DNA of 64,000 nucleotides from Acidobacteriaceae bacterium (GCA_027449545.1 DAIDLI010000201.1:1-64000); one strand, 5' to 3'; positions 1-8,711 are shown, counted from the first letter of the stretch. A program made the numbers and translations. Notes: a model not told the origin generated them from the letters alone.

Positions 1-622
1 GCTGATTGAGGAGTTGCATCAGCTTGGGCTGGCGGTCGCTGGCGTAGGTTCCCAGGTAGCTCAAATCGCAGCGGAACGCTTCGCGCTTGTGGGTGGGCCG
101 GTACAGCTCGGGATCAACCGAGCAGTAGAACGGCAATGCGCACCGTGCGCCAAACCTCTCTTCCAGCTCGTGCAGGATTGGGCCGCCGGTGAAGCTGAGA
201 TAGGCGGCGAATTGCGGGATCTGGGCGGCCTCAAGGTAGGATGTTTTTCCTTCGGCGCGCAGCCGCTCGATGGTGATGGGCGTGTCGATATCGTAGAAGA
301 CCAGGGGGCCGCGGCCGGCGTTCACCAGTTCATTGGTGGCGGCAATCGCGTCGGGGAAATAGGATCCGATGACGACCACGTCGGCATCCTTGGTCAGGCG
401 CAGAAAGCTGCGCCTGCTCGCTTCCCAGTCGTCGTACATATGAACCGTGCAGAAGTCCGGGTGGGGAAGATCGCGGTTGTTGCGATACCACTCCAGGTCC
501 TTCTCGACGAATTCGATGCGGTGCCCGCGCCGCGCCAGTGCCTTGCACAGCGAGCGGTACGTTGTGCCGTGTCCGTTGCCCCATGAGGAAGTGATGGCCA
601 GTCCAAAGATGACAATCTTCAT
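1..622 (-). CDS. CgeB-like glycosyltransferase, 3' end outside window
   Basis: The reading frame is open from the ATG at 622-620 to the window edge (207 codons, C-terminus missing). The product begins MKIVIFGLAITSSWGNG, a Rossmann-type first strand and loop typical of GT-B glycosyltransferases, and carries a later segment FRCDLSYLGTYASDRQP, which matches the start of the second domain in the two neighbouring CgeB-like proteins (FVGNRLPDRE and WIGNWGDDER). The start overlaps the stop of the upstream gene as ATGA (622-619), so translation is probably coupled. It is the third of three related glycosyltransferases in the same operon. Predicted role: cytosolic transfer of a sugar from a nucleotide donor; donor and acceptor unknown. 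A frame with no stop over 207 codons and clear similarity to its neighbours makes the gene call strong; the specific function is inference. Confidence 0.85.
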   Translation of the reverse strand, partial: MKIVIFGLAITSSWGNGHGTTYRSLCKALARRGHRIEFVEKDLEWYRNNRDLPHPDFCTVHMYDDWEASRRSFLRLTKDADVVVIGSYFPDAIAATNELVNAGRGPLVFYDIDTPITIERLRAEGKTSYLEAAQIPQFAAYLSFTGGPILHELEERFGARCALPFYCSVDPELYRPTHKREAFRCDLSYLGTYASDRQPKLMQLLNQ

Positions 623-1746
623 ACGTGCTCTCCGGGAACGGTGCTTGCAGCAGGTTGCGCGATGCTTACCGGAGTCTGCCGCCGACGCAGACAATCGCGG
701 AAGGCGGCATCGGCCGTCTCAGCGCGGCGCGCGTAGCTATGATGGCGGAGCGCTCGGTCGCGCAGCGCAGTGCCGATGCGGCGTCGGTCCTGCGGAGAAT
801 GCCGGCGCAGAGTCTCTACGATTTCCTGGGCGGTGCGCGCCACCAGGATTTCCTTTTCCGGCTCGAAGAAGCTGTCGATTCCCGGCCACTCGTCGCATAG
901 CAGGCATGCCCCTGCGCCAGCGGCTTCAAAGACCCGGGTGGGCGGTGAAAAGCCGCAGTTGGCCATCGAAGCGCGGTTGATGTTGAGCACGATGCCCGCA
1001 GAGCAGTTGATGCGATTGTGGTCGGCGGTAGGAACATGCCCGATCCAGCGCACATTGGCCGGCAGCCGCTTATCGCCCCATCCTTCTCCCCCCAAGAGGA
1101 AGCGTTTTTCGGGCGCGAGTTCCGCAGCCTTCAAAAAGAGCTCGTTTACGCGTGCTTCCCGATCAGGCAGCCGGTTGCCGACGAATGCCAGGTCGCATCT
1201 CAGCTCGGCGTCGGCCGGAACTGGAAAATGAGTCTCCGGATCGAGACCGTTGTAGATGCTGGAGTAGCTCCGGGCGCCAAGTTCAAGGTAGGCATTGCGA
1301 ATCTCTGGACCGCCGCCGTAGGTAAAGATGGCGTCATAACGCGGAATGGCGCGATGAAACGCGTCACCGGGGTTTTCGTGCAGCCGCGCGATGGTGGCGG
1401 GCGCATCGACATCCCAGAAGATCACAGCGCTGCGGGGAAGGCACTCCAGCACACGCTGCTCCAGCAGTTCGTCATCCACCCCGATGCCGCTGTGCTTGAT
1501 GACAACGTCGGCCATGGCGGCCCGGCGCAACATCGCATCGATGTCGGTGGCAGGACGGTAGACGACCGACTCCACGTAGGAGAAGTCGCCCTGGTCCCGA
1601 TGCTGCTGGCGCCCATAGGCATCGGGCTCGGCGAATACAATCCGATGGCCCATGCGCGCCAGGTACTTGTAACAGCCGCGGTAGTAGGTGGCAGCGCCAT
1701 TCCAGTAGGACGACGTGATGCTCGAACCGAAGACAAACAGGTTCAA
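619..1746 (-). CDS. CgeB-like glycosyltransferase
   Basis: A 375-residue GT-B type glycosyltransferase. The N-terminal half begins LNLFVFGSSITSSYWNG; the second half holds the nucleotide-sugar side, with FVGNRLPDRE, the GHVP loop and the acidic EAAGAGACLLCDEWPG motif that is typical of CgeB/Glyco_trans_1_2 domains. I chose the TTG at 1746-1744: it overlaps the preceding stop as TTGA and has a perfect AGGAGG (1759-1754) seven bases upstream. The ATG at 1764 would sit inside the preceding gene and lacks that spacing. It is the middle of three CgeB-like paralogues that probably act in sequence on one glycan. Substrate unknown. Confidence 0.88.
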   Translation of the reverse strand: MNLFVFGSSITSSYWNGAATYYRGCYKYLARMGHRIVFAEPDAYGRQQHRDQGDFSYVESVVYRPATDIDAMLRRAAMADVVIKHSGIGVDDELLEQRVLECLPRSAVIFWDVDAPATIARLHENPGDAFHRAIPRYDAIFTYGGGPEIRNAYLELGARSYSSIYNGLDPETHFPVPADAELRCDLAFVGNRLPDREARVNELFLKAAELAPEKRFLLGGEGWGDKRLPANVRWIGHVPTADHNRINCSAGIVLNINRASMANCGFSPPTRVFEAAGAGACLLCDEWPGIDSFFEPEKEILVARTAQEIVETLRRHSPQDRRRIGTALRDRALRHHSYARRAETADAAFRDCLRRRQTPVSIAQPAASTVPGEHV

Positions 1747-2867
1747 CGGAGGACCTCCTCGCAAATGGCCGTAAGCTGCTCGGCGCGATGCCGGCAGGTG
1801 TGACGCACCAGAACTGTTTCGAGCCCGCGGGCGGCCTGCTGTTCAGCCGCCTTGCTGTCGGTGAGCAAGGTCCGCAATGCGGCGACCATCTCGCTGGTGC
1901 TGTGGACAACTTGGAAATCGCCGGGGCGGAAGAGTCGTTCGCTGTCGATCCACGGCGCGCTCACCAGAGGGATGCCGCAGGCAAGAGCTTCAAAGACGCG
2001 GATCGTCGGAATCCCGGCCATCGCTCGCACATATTGCTGGCGCGGAATATGAACGGTAACTCGCGACTGCGCGAAGGTGGCCGGCCCATCGAGATTGGGA
2101 AGATAGCCGCCATACCGGGTGCGCGCAAAGTCAAGCGCCGCCAGCGCCTGCGGCGGGTACCGCACCCCGAAGACCTTGAAACGATACTCCGGCATCTCGG
2201 CGCTGGGGCGCAACAGATACTTGCAGATCTCCGCCGAGCGCTCGTCGTCGCCCCAGTTGCCGATCCAGACCACATCGATCGATTTCGTGGGAGCCTTCAG
2301 CGGCCGGAAGACGGTGGTGTCGGCGGCTTCATGCAGCGTCCAGGTGTGCGGGATATTGAAGCCGATGCGGTAGATTTTGCGCAGCGCTTCTCCGAATGCG
2401 ATCACGCCATCCATCCGGTCCACGCCGAGCAGGCGAATCTGTTCCGGCGTAGAAGACGCGCGATGATGCGTATCGTGGAAGAGCAGCCGGAAGCTTAGCC
2501 GCTCGCGGAGCGCGAGCAGGTGTTGCGCCAGTTGCGGCGGGTTCCACTCGTGCAGAATGACGATATCGGTATCGCGCAACAGGTGCTGCCAGTGCTCCAA
2601 CTCGTTGAAGGCGTCGCGGCCCTCGCGATCATACGGATGCACATGCAGATCGGGATAAGCGTCAGAAAGAGCGCGCAGAGAGCGATCGCCCAGGCTTTCT
2701 TCCCTCAGATTGCAGATGGACCATTCCTCGGCAGGCTCGAAGATCGTTACGTTATGACCGCATTCACCCAAGGCGCGCAGCAGCCCGCGCAGAAAATGAG
2801 CGTTGCCGTTGTTCCAGTCGGAGCGCACGGCATGGGCAAAGTAGGCGATGCGGAACTTACCGGTCAT
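1743..2867 (-). CDS. CgeB-like glycosyltransferase
   Basis: 374 residues. The N-terminus (FRIAYFAHAVRSDWNNGNAH) is a GT-B Rossmann start; the middle has VWIGNWGDDERSAEI and the C-terminal part RVFEALACGIPLVSAPW followed by FRPGDFQVV, the donor-binding acidic motif of family GT4/CgeB-type enzymes. It is separated by 11 nt from the GT4 gene upstream and overlaps the next CgeB-like gene by four bases. With its two paralogues it forms a run of retaining-type glycosyltransferases in a sugar-nucleotide operon, so assembly of an oligosaccharide or surface glycan is the likely role. Donor and acceptor cannot be read from sequence. Confidence 0.88.
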   Translation of the reverse strand: MTGKFRIAYFAHAVRSDWNNGNAHFLRGLLRALGECGHNVTIFEPAEEWSICNLREESLGDRSLRALSDAYPDLHVHPYDREGRDAFNELEHWQHLLRDTDIVILHEWNPPQLAQHLLALRERLSFRLLFHDTHHRASSTPEQIRLLGVDRMDGVIAFGEALRKIYRIGFNIPHTWTLHEAADTTVFRPLKAPTKSIDVVWIGNWGDDERSAEICKYLLRPSAEMPEYRFKVFGVRYPPQALAALDFARTRYGGYLPNLDGPATFAQSRVTVHIPRQQYVRAMAGIPTIRVFEALACGIPLVSAPWIDSERLFRPGDFQVVHSTSEMVAALRTLLTDSKAAEQQAARGLETVLVRHTCRHRAEQLTAICEEVLR

Positions 2868-2878
2868 AGTGGCGATCT

Positions 2879-3985
2879 TTATGCGACAGAGTGCTCCGCA
2901 AGGACAGGCTGCGAAACGGAGAGGAGAAGGTGGAGATAGCTCTTTGCCATCTTACGGGCGGTGAACTGCTGGGCTCTGCGACGGGAGCGCGCCCGGGCTC
3001 GCGCCAGCAAGCCTCCATCCGCTGCCAGCGCAGCCAGTAGAGAAGAAAGGGAAGCTGAGTCTTTGAAGTAGAGCGCGGCGTCGCTCCACACTTCGCGAAG
3101 AGAGGGAATGTCGTTGGCCACTACCGCACACCCGCAAAGCGCAGCTTCCAGCGGGGCCAGTCCGAATGGCTCATAGCTGGAGGTGCAGATGTAGATGGCG
3201 CTCTGCCGCATTACCTCCAGCAACTCTTCCTCGGTGAGCCGGCCCAGCAGCCGTGCCTGTCCGCAGCTCTCTTCCATGTACGACATCTCGTGTTCGGTTT
3301 CGCCCGCAATCAGGATCGGAACGGGCGATTCGACGTTGCTGAGCATCTTCAGGTTCTTGCCGTCGTCCCAGAGGCGGCCGGCAGTGACGGCTTGCAGATA
3401 GCACTGGGCAGGCCGCGACGATAGAGAAAGCGTGCGGCCATTGGGAATCACGTAGGTCTCTGAAGGAAGCTCGTAGTTGGCCGCCAGCGCATCCAGCATC
3501 CATCGTGTGGGAGCAACTACGGCATCGGCCTCCCTTAACCCGTCCTGGACCAACTTGTTATATCGGTCCAGCCAGTCCGAAGCCGGCAGCGCTCCATTTC
3601 GGCATGCTTTGGCCCAGCTAAGCACATCGCTATGTGCGACGACGATGCGCGGCATGGTCCCCTTGAGCGCACCCAGGCAGAATTGGCTGCTGAGGAGGAT
3701 GTCCGGGCAGAACTCCCGGACGATGCGCTTCAGGAGAGGCTCAGCCTCGCTCATGGCGCCCCAGTTGTCCTGCATCCACTCGAGCGGGGCATCGCAGGCC
3801 GCGAAGCGGAACTTCGATCCCCAGCGGCTGACCTGCGCAGCCACCCAGTCCAGTTGGGATGATGTGGGAATGCGGCCGAGGCTCACCAGGGCCACCGCGC
3901 AGCCGCTCGCCAAAAGCTCGCGCGACAGCTCTGCTGTGAATGTCCATACACCGCCAACGGCGTCAGTGGTCATCAGCACGCGCAT
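2879..3985 (-). CDS. GT4-family glycosyltransferase
   Basis: 368 residues. It starts MRVLMTTDAVGGVWTF, the usual first strand and glycine-rich loop of GT4 enzymes (glycogen-synthase-like fold), and has the C-terminal EX7E donor motif in YEPFGLAPLEAALCG, preceded by AGRLWDDGKN, the start of the second Rossmann domain. Start: ATG at 3985 gives the complete first strand; a second ATG at 3973 (one-base overlap with the upstream TGA) would truncate it. The 13-nt overlap with the radical SAM gene indicates one transcript. Expected to be a cytosolic retaining glycosyltransferase; sugar specificity unknown. Confidence 0.9.
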   Translation of the reverse strand: MRVLMTTDAVGGVWTFTAELSRELLASGCAVALVSLGRIPTSSQLDWVAAQVSRWGSKFRFAACDAPLEWMQDNWGAMSEAEPLLKRIVREFCPDILLSSQFCLGALKGTMPRIVVAHSDVLSWAKACRNGALPASDWLDRYNKLVQDGLREADAVVAPTRWMLDALAANYELPSETYVIPNGRTLSLSSRPAQCYLQAVTAGRLWDDGKNLKMLSNVESPVPILIAGETEHEMSYMEESCGQARLLGRLTEEELLEVMRQSAIYICTSSYEPFGLAPLEAALCGCAVVANDIPSLREVWSDAALYFKDSASLSSLLAALAADGGLLARARARSRRRAQQFTARKMAKSYLHLLLSVSQPVLAEHSVA

Positions 3986-5295
3986 GTGCCTGCCCCCTGT
4001 TCGAGTTGCTGGAGCGGCAGCGGATGCTGCTCCTGGATATCGCTGTAACCCCGCTCAGCAAATAGGCCCAGATAGAAGGAATGCGCCCGTTCCCAGGCGG
4101 TCTCGTCGGGTTGCGCGCCAAAGGTCTCCACATACTGCGGGCTCCCCGGGAAAGGAAACATGGGGACCGGTTCGCTCACCCAGACGTCCGCCGCCTTGAG
4201 GCGAGACTGAAATTGTGCGACCAGCGCTGCGTCGTCGTGATCGGTCTTGATCAGGTTCGCCTGCACCCAGGGAATGTGACGCCGCGCGTGAATCAGGAGT
4301 TCGGCAATGCGCTCGGTGCCGACCCGGCAGTTCTTGTTCATCTCCTCGCGGCCGGCTTCGGTGACGGACTCGACTCCACATTCGAAGGAGATGCAATGCG
4401 CGCGTCCCAGCAGATCAAGGCTCTCTTCGTTCCACAGGTCGATGCGCGACTGGAAGCCGATGGATATGGGACGTTGCGCGATCTCTTCCAGCAGAGTCCG
4501 TACTTGTTTTCCGACTCCAAATATCTCATCGATGAAGTAGACGTAACCCACGCCGCGGGCGATCAACTCGTCGATCTCTTCCAGTACGGCACTTACGTCA
4601 CGTTCACGAAATTTGTTGCGGAAGAGAGTCTTGTTGCAGAAGGTGCAGGAGTAGGGGCATCCCCGCGCGAACTCAACCTCAGCGCCGAGACGGATGTGGT
4701 CGCCCCCGTGACCGGGAAATACGTGATGCTTGTGCGTGTGCAACTCGACTGGATAGCGCGAGTAGTCGAGGGCGTCGATGGCGCACATATCAGTCACGCC
4801 GAGGCCCTGACCCAGGTGGAGCGCACCATCGGCACTGCGCCATGCGCAGCCTGAAATTGTCTCCCAGGGCAGGAGTGGGAGCAGCGGAAGCGTCTGGTCG
4901 GGCTCACCGCGAAGAACGACATCGGCGCCGGTCTTTTGCAAAGCCGCGCGCGGCGTTGCGGAACCATGCGGGCCAATGAGTACCTTCACGGATTTGCGCT
5001 CGAGAGCAGAGATCCACTGCCGCGGGACGCGCAGCTCCGGCTGTGGACACCGCCAGAAGAGGTAGGAAGGTGCGGTGGGTATCACGAGGAAGTCTTCTCC
5101 GAACCCCGCCAGGCGCGTCTTCACCTCGGCGGATGTGAGCGCTTCCATGTGGGCGTCCACGAGCAGAACCTCGTGACCGGCCTTGTGCAGCGTCTGCTCG
5201 GCGCAAAGCAACTCAATCGGGAAATGTGGCTCTGGGCAGCCGAAATAGGTACTGCCCTCGAAGGTCCACTTCGGATTGACAAGAGCAAATTTCAT
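3973..5295 (-). CDS. B12-binding domain radical SAM protein of the glycan operon
   Basis: 440 residues. Residues 1-140 form a cobalamin-binding-like Rossmann domain (ALVNPKW at the start, LLVDAHMEAL, LIGPHGSATP, RGEPDQTL). A radical SAM core follows, with the iron-sulfur ligands C213-X3-C217-X2-C220 in RGCPYSCTFC. Later strands include YFIDEIFGVG, ISFECGVESV and NLIKTDHDD. Such proteins use S-adenosylmethionine and often methylcobalamin for radical methylation or rearrangement. The start ATG overlaps the upstream stop as ATGA. I recall, without being able to check, that a TIGRFAM family of B12/radical SAM proteins marks a conserved glycosyltransferase cassette in rhizobia; this gene and its neighbours resemble that setting. 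The reaction here is unknown; modification of a sugar or lipid carrier is inference. Confidence 0.9.
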   Translation of the reverse strand: MKFALVNPKWTFEGSTYFGCPEPHFPIELLCAEQTLHKAGHEVLLVDAHMEALTSAEVKTRLAGFGEDFLVIPTAPSYLFWRCPQPELRVPRQWISALERKSVKVLIGPHGSATPRAALQKTGADVVLRGEPDQTLPLLPLLPWETISGCAWRSADGALHLGQGLGVTDMCAIDALDYSRYPVELHTHKHHVFPGHGGDHIRLGAEVEFARGCPYSCTFCNKTLFRNKFRERDVSAVLEEIDELIARGVGYVYFIDEIFGVGKQVRTLLEEIAQRPISIGFQSRIDLWNEESLDLLGRAHCISFECGVESVTEAGREEMNKNCRVGTERIAELLIHARRHIPWVQANLIKTDHDDAALVAQFQSRLKAADVWVSEPVPMFPFPGSPQYVETFGAQPDETAWERAHSFYLGLFAERGYSDIQEQHPLPLQQLEQGAGTCAC

Positions 5296-6386
5296 GCGAC
5301 CACCCCCAGAGCGGCTGCCTGGGAAGTATTTCCTGCGTAGCGAGTCTCTGAATCGGATTGGATCTCTCGCCAGAAGGCATGAATATCCGTGAGGATATCG
5401 GCGACGCTGCGCCGCGGGCTCCAGCCGGTGTCGCGCTCCATCTTGGCGGTATTGGAGATGTAGAGCGGCTGGTCGCCGGGGCGAACAGCACGGTTCTCCA
5501 AGATGGGTTTCTTGCCTGTGCGCTTTTCAATGGCCCGCAGCATCTCCAGGATGGAGACAGCGCGGTCCATGCCTCCGCCGATGTTGTAGATCTGTCCGCG
5601 GCTCGTGCGAACGTGCTTGCGCGCCAGCAGCATGGCGTCGATGAGGTCGTGCACGTGCAGAATATCGCGCACCTGAAAGCCGTCGCCGTAGATCGCGATG
5701 CGCTTGCCGCCCAGGACGGAATAGAGGAAATGCGCCACCCAGCCCTGATCTTCGGTTCCGAACTGGCGTGGGCCAGCGATGCACGACATGCGGAATACAA
5801 CGGTTGGCAGGCCGTAGATGCGCGCGTAGTCGCGCACGTACTGATCGGCGGTTCCCTTCGAGCAGCCGTAGGGCGAGTGGAAATCGAGAGGTTCGTCTTC
5901 TGTGACCCCGCGGAACGACTGTTCGCGCGCTCGATATTGCGCGCCGGTCGTAACCACCTCCAGCCGTTCCAGCGCGCCATAGACCTTGTTTGTCGAGGTG
6001 AACAGCAGGAAGGGCTTACGGCCGGAGAGACGCGCCGCTTCCAGAACATTGAGAGTGCCCTGGGCGTTCACCTGGAAGTCGCCAGCCGGATCCTCGACCG
6101 ATGTGGTGACCGCAACCTGCGCGGCGAAATGGTACACCTCCGTGGCATCGGCGATCGCTTTCTTGACAGCCTGCGCATCGCGCACGTCCCCTTCGATGAC
6201 TTCGAGGTTGTTGTCGCTTGCCTTGCTGCGCAGCCAGTCCAGGTTGCGGACGACGCCGGCGCGGGAAAGATTGTCGAAGATCCTAACCTTGAGTCCGGCG
6301 GTCGCCAGCAGGCGCTCGGCCAGATTGGAGCCTATGAAACCTGCGCCGCCGGTGATGACAGCCGTACGCGCGGTGTCCACTTTCAT
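5292..6386 (-). CDS. NAD-dependent epimerase/dehydratase (extended SDR)
   Basis: 364 residues from the ATG at 6386; a longer frame upstream has low-complexity arginine/alanine-rich sequence and no homology-like character, so I reject it. The protein shows the extended-SDR pattern: nucleotide-binding GGAGFIGSNLA near residue 13, GDVRD, the FTSTNKVYG strand, the catalytic SPYGCSKGTADQY (YXXXK) and substrate-region RMSCIAGPRQFG. It resembles NDP-sugar epimerases of the CDP-paratose/tyvelose 2-epimerase type (the FTSTNKVYG and YGCSK motifs), but the exact nucleotide sugar cannot be told. It lies 41 nt downstream of a second SDR gene and overlaps the radical SAM gene by four bases. Confidence 0.9.
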   Translation of the reverse strand: MKVDTARTAVITGGAGFIGSNLAERLLATAGLKVRIFDNLSRAGVVRNLDWLRSKASDNNLEVIEGDVRDAQAVKKAIADATEVYHFAAQVAVTTSVEDPAGDFQVNAQGTLNVLEAARLSGRKPFLLFTSTNKVYGALERLEVVTTGAQYRAREQSFRGVTEDEPLDFHSPYGCSKGTADQYVRDYARIYGLPTVVFRMSCIAGPRQFGTEDQGWVAHFLYSVLGGKRIAIYGDGFQVRDILHVHDLIDAMLLARKHVRTSRGQIYNIGGGMDRAVSILEMLRAIEKRTGKKPILENRAVRPGDQPLYISNTAKMERDTGWSPRRSVADILTDIHAFWREIQSDSETRYAGNTSQAAALGVVA

Positions 6387-6427
6387 TTGAGGTCGTGCTC
6401 CCTTCTTCGCTGCTGTGGCGCGATCGA

Positions 6428-7549
6428 CTACGCCGTCAGCCCGTACGCGCTCAGTTCGCTGAGCATCGTCTCTGCCTTGTCCTCGGCCTCCTGTCCCACC
6501 AGCCATTCAGCCAATTCGCTGAATCCTTCTTCGTGCGTTACCTGGGGTTCGTATCCCAGCAGCGCGCGTGCTTTGGTCAGGTCGGCGTAACAGTGGCGGA
6601 TATCGCCTGCGCGGTATTTGCGGGTCACCACAGGCTCGATGGATTTACCCAGCGACCGGGCCAGGATCTCGGCCACGCGGAGAATACTGATGGGTTTGCC
6701 ACTGCCGACATTAATCACCTCGCCATCGGACTGGCGGCGCTCCATTGCCAGCATGTTGGCGCGCACAATGTCGTAGACGCTCACAAAATCGCGCATCTGC
6801 CGGCCGTCTTCAAACACCAGCGGCGGCTGGTTATTGATCAGCCGGGAAGCAAAAATTGCCGCCACGCCGGTGTACGGGTTAGAAAGCGCCTGGCGCGTAC
6901 CGTAGATGTTGAAGAACCGCAGCGCCGTCACCGGAATTCCGTAGGTGCGGCCGTAGATTAGACAAAGCTGCTCCTGGTCCCGCTTGGAGAGCGCGTAAAC
7001 TGAGGTCGTCTCGGAGGGCTTTTCCTCGTCGGTGGGCGTGGGCCTGAGGATCCCACTGCAGAACTTGCAGCGCAGTTCCCATTGCCCGGTCTTCAACTGC
7101 TGGAGCGCGCGCGTTGACGGCGCGGCATGGCGCGCGCACTGTGAACACACATAGCAGCCCTCGCCGTAGATCGACATGGAGGAGGCGACGATCAGCTTTT
7201 CCGGTGCCTGCTTCATGTCGAGCATCGCCTGCAGCAACTCGGCGGTGCCCTGAGTGTTGGTGTTCATGTAGCGGCTGATCTCGTACATCGACTGGCCTAC
7301 GCCCACCGCGGCTGCCAGATGAAACACCACATCCACACGGTTCAAAGCGCGGCGCACCGTCATGGGATCGCAGACGTCGCCGATCATCAACTCGACATCG
7401 CGCGAGAGATAATCCGGCGCGTGCCCGCCGTGAACCTGCGGGGTCAGGTTGTCAAGCACGCGTACCGCATGGCCTGCATGCAATAGCTGGTCGGCCAAAT
7501 GCGAGCCGACGAAGCCGGCGCCTCCGGTAATCAGAATCTGCTTTCTCAT
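6428..7549 (-). CDS. NAD-dependent epimerase with four-cysteine insert
   Basis: 373 residues from the ATG at 7549, which overlaps the upstream stop as ATGA. Extended SDR: GGAGFVGSHLAD near residue 10, GDVCDPMTV, VASSMSIYGEG, catalytic Y185-X3-K189 in SVYALSK, and ALRFFNIYGTRQ. Between the SIYG strand and the catalytic tyrosine is an unusual insert of about 40 residues with C135-X2-C138 and C161-X2-C164, a zinc-ribbon-like pair. I recall a similar insert in dTDP-L-rhamnose 4-epimerase-type enzymes (WbiB-like), so that activity is a candidate; unverified. Probable role: supply of an NDP-sugar for the adjacent glycosyltransferases. Confidence 0.9.
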   Translation of the reverse strand: MRKQILITGGAGFVGSHLADQLLHAGHAVRVLDNLTPQVHGGHAPDYLSRDVELMIGDVCDPMTVRRALNRVDVVFHLAAAVGVGQSMYEISRYMNTNTQGTAELLQAMLDMKQAPEKLIVASSMSIYGEGCYVCSQCARHAAPSTRALQQLKTGQWELRCKFCSGILRPTPTDEEKPSETTSVYALSKRDQEQLCLIYGRTYGIPVTALRFFNIYGTRQALSNPYTGVAAIFASRLINNQPPLVFEDGRQMRDFVSVYDIVRANMLAMERRQSDGEVINVGSGKPISILRVAEILARSLGKSIEPVVTRKYRAGDIRHCYADLTKARALLGYEPQVTHEEGFSELAEWLVGQEAEDKAETMLSELSAYGLTA

Positions 7550-8484
7550 AAGGTGGCCACTTCCTTTTCCACGCAGCGCGGAAGACCGTTGGTTGTGAGA
7601 TGTGAGCCGTAACGCTCGGCCGCCCAAGCGGCAAAGTCGGCAAACTGTTGCAGATCGCGGGGCGGGCTGGTGTGGTGTTCTTCTACACCGAGGTGTGCAG
7701 GGGTGAAGCAAAGCGTCAGCGCAACCCGGAAGGGCTCAAGCGCAGCCATTTGCCGATCGAACCACTCCACCGCATTGGGGCGGAAGGAGTCTGCCCAGCT
7801 CAGCCCGGTGCGCAAATACTGCACCCCATGTTGCTTCATCCATGCCACCGCACCGTCCAGGCGGTGATCTTCAAAATGGAACCACTGACACAGGCCCACG
7901 CTGCCGTCGGTGGGGAATTTGGCGGCCGCGAGCTTGGGGCGCCCTTCGCTGGTCAGCAGGCCAAGATAGTAATGGCGGTAGTAAGACGAGCCCTCGGCTT
8001 CTTTGTGCCGCGTCTCCGCCGGCCATGCCGGGGGCAGATCATAGAGACTGTACCAGTGGAAGCGCTCCGGCAGATTGCGGGTCAACTCCAGCGTCTGCTC
8101 CAGTCCGAAGAGCTGCACCTCTTCCGCCCCAAAGGAAGATGCGCCGGCTTCTGTCACCCACACCGGCTTACCGGTCACTTCCGCCGCCTCGCGGATTCGA
8201 TCGGGCCACTCTCGGATCTGCCAGTGATTCCAATCGAGGGGAAAACCGTGGACGCCTACTGCATCGACTGAGTCCAGGACTCCATAGGAGCGCATCAGCC
8301 GCAGAAAGTCGCAATCGCATGCGGAGATTCCGCCCAGCACGACCGGAATCTGGGGATTGACTTTGCGAATTGCGGCTGAGGCCAGCTTGACCATCTCGCT
8401 GAACCGCTTCCATTCCGGATCAAGGTGGAAGTTCCAATGCGAAAGATTATTAGGTTCGTTCCAAAGCACGAGTGCTTCGAGCAT
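7546..8484 (-). CDS. Glycosidase-like TIM-barrel protein, apparently circularly permuted
   Basis: 312 residues. Glycoside hydrolase clan-A signatures are visible: WNEPNN with putative acid/base E10, and VWVTEAGAS with putative nucleophile E112, similar to GH39/GH5-type beta-glycosidases. In those families roughly 100-150 residues of barrel precede the WNEP strand; here WNEP sits at residue 8, while a segment at about 197-292 (QWFHFEDHRLD, YLRTGLSWAD, LCFTPAHLG, HTSPPRD, ERYG) looks like the missing first barrel strands. No such sequence can be read upstream: the frame closes at a TAG 64 nt before the start. The ATG has AGGA eight bases upstream. Either a natural permutation or a family that acts without the usual topology. 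No signal peptide, so cytosolic; substrate unknown. Confidence 0.8.
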   Translation of the reverse strand: MLEALVLWNEPNNLSHWNFHLDPEWKRFSEMVKLASAAIRKVNPQIPVVLGGISACDCDFLRLMRSYGVLDSVDAVGVHGFPLDWNHWQIREWPDRIREAAEVTGKPVWVTEAGASSFGAEEVQLFGLEQTLELTRNLPERFHWYSLYDLPPAWPAETRHKEAEGSSYYRHYYLGLLTSEGRPKLAAAKFPTDGSVGLCQWFHFEDHRLDGAVAWMKQHGVQYLRTGLSWADSFRPNAVEWFDRQMAALEPFRVALTLCFTPAHLGVEEHHTSPPRDLQQFADFAAWAAERYGSHLTTNGLPRCVEKEVATL

Positions 8485-8711
8485 GGATTGCGTCCTGGTA
8501 GTGCCTCGATCGGTTGCGTGGAAGAGTGAAGGAAAACTGAGCGCGCGCTACGCGGCCGGAACGGACAACCGGTGCAGCACAAACGGTTTAGAAGAGATGA
8601 GAACAGGACGGGTTGTATGAGCCGTCGGACTCACTGCACCCGCCCTGGGACTTTCCCTAGGCGTTGTTGGCGGCGCAAATGCGCAGCAGGATCAAGCCGG
8701 CTGGAAGGCGC
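8485..8711. other. Spacer between ugd and the glycosidase-like gene
   Basis: 227 nt without a credible gene. The minus-strand frame of the downstream gene is closed by a stop at 8550-8548 and the residues between that stop and the start do not look like protein sequence of the family. I see no clear terminator or strong promoter, so whether the downstream eight genes have their own promoter is undecided. Confidence 0.5.

Noticed and set aside
14-586. Plus-strand frame of 190 codons
   Set aside because: It lies opposite the CgeB-like transferase, which has clear motifs and a coupled start. High GC makes long antisense frames common here.
5358-6590. 410-codon plus-strand frame
   Set aside because: Antisense to the SDR epimerase with YXXXK and GGAGFIG motifs; the composition lacks any recognisable domain.
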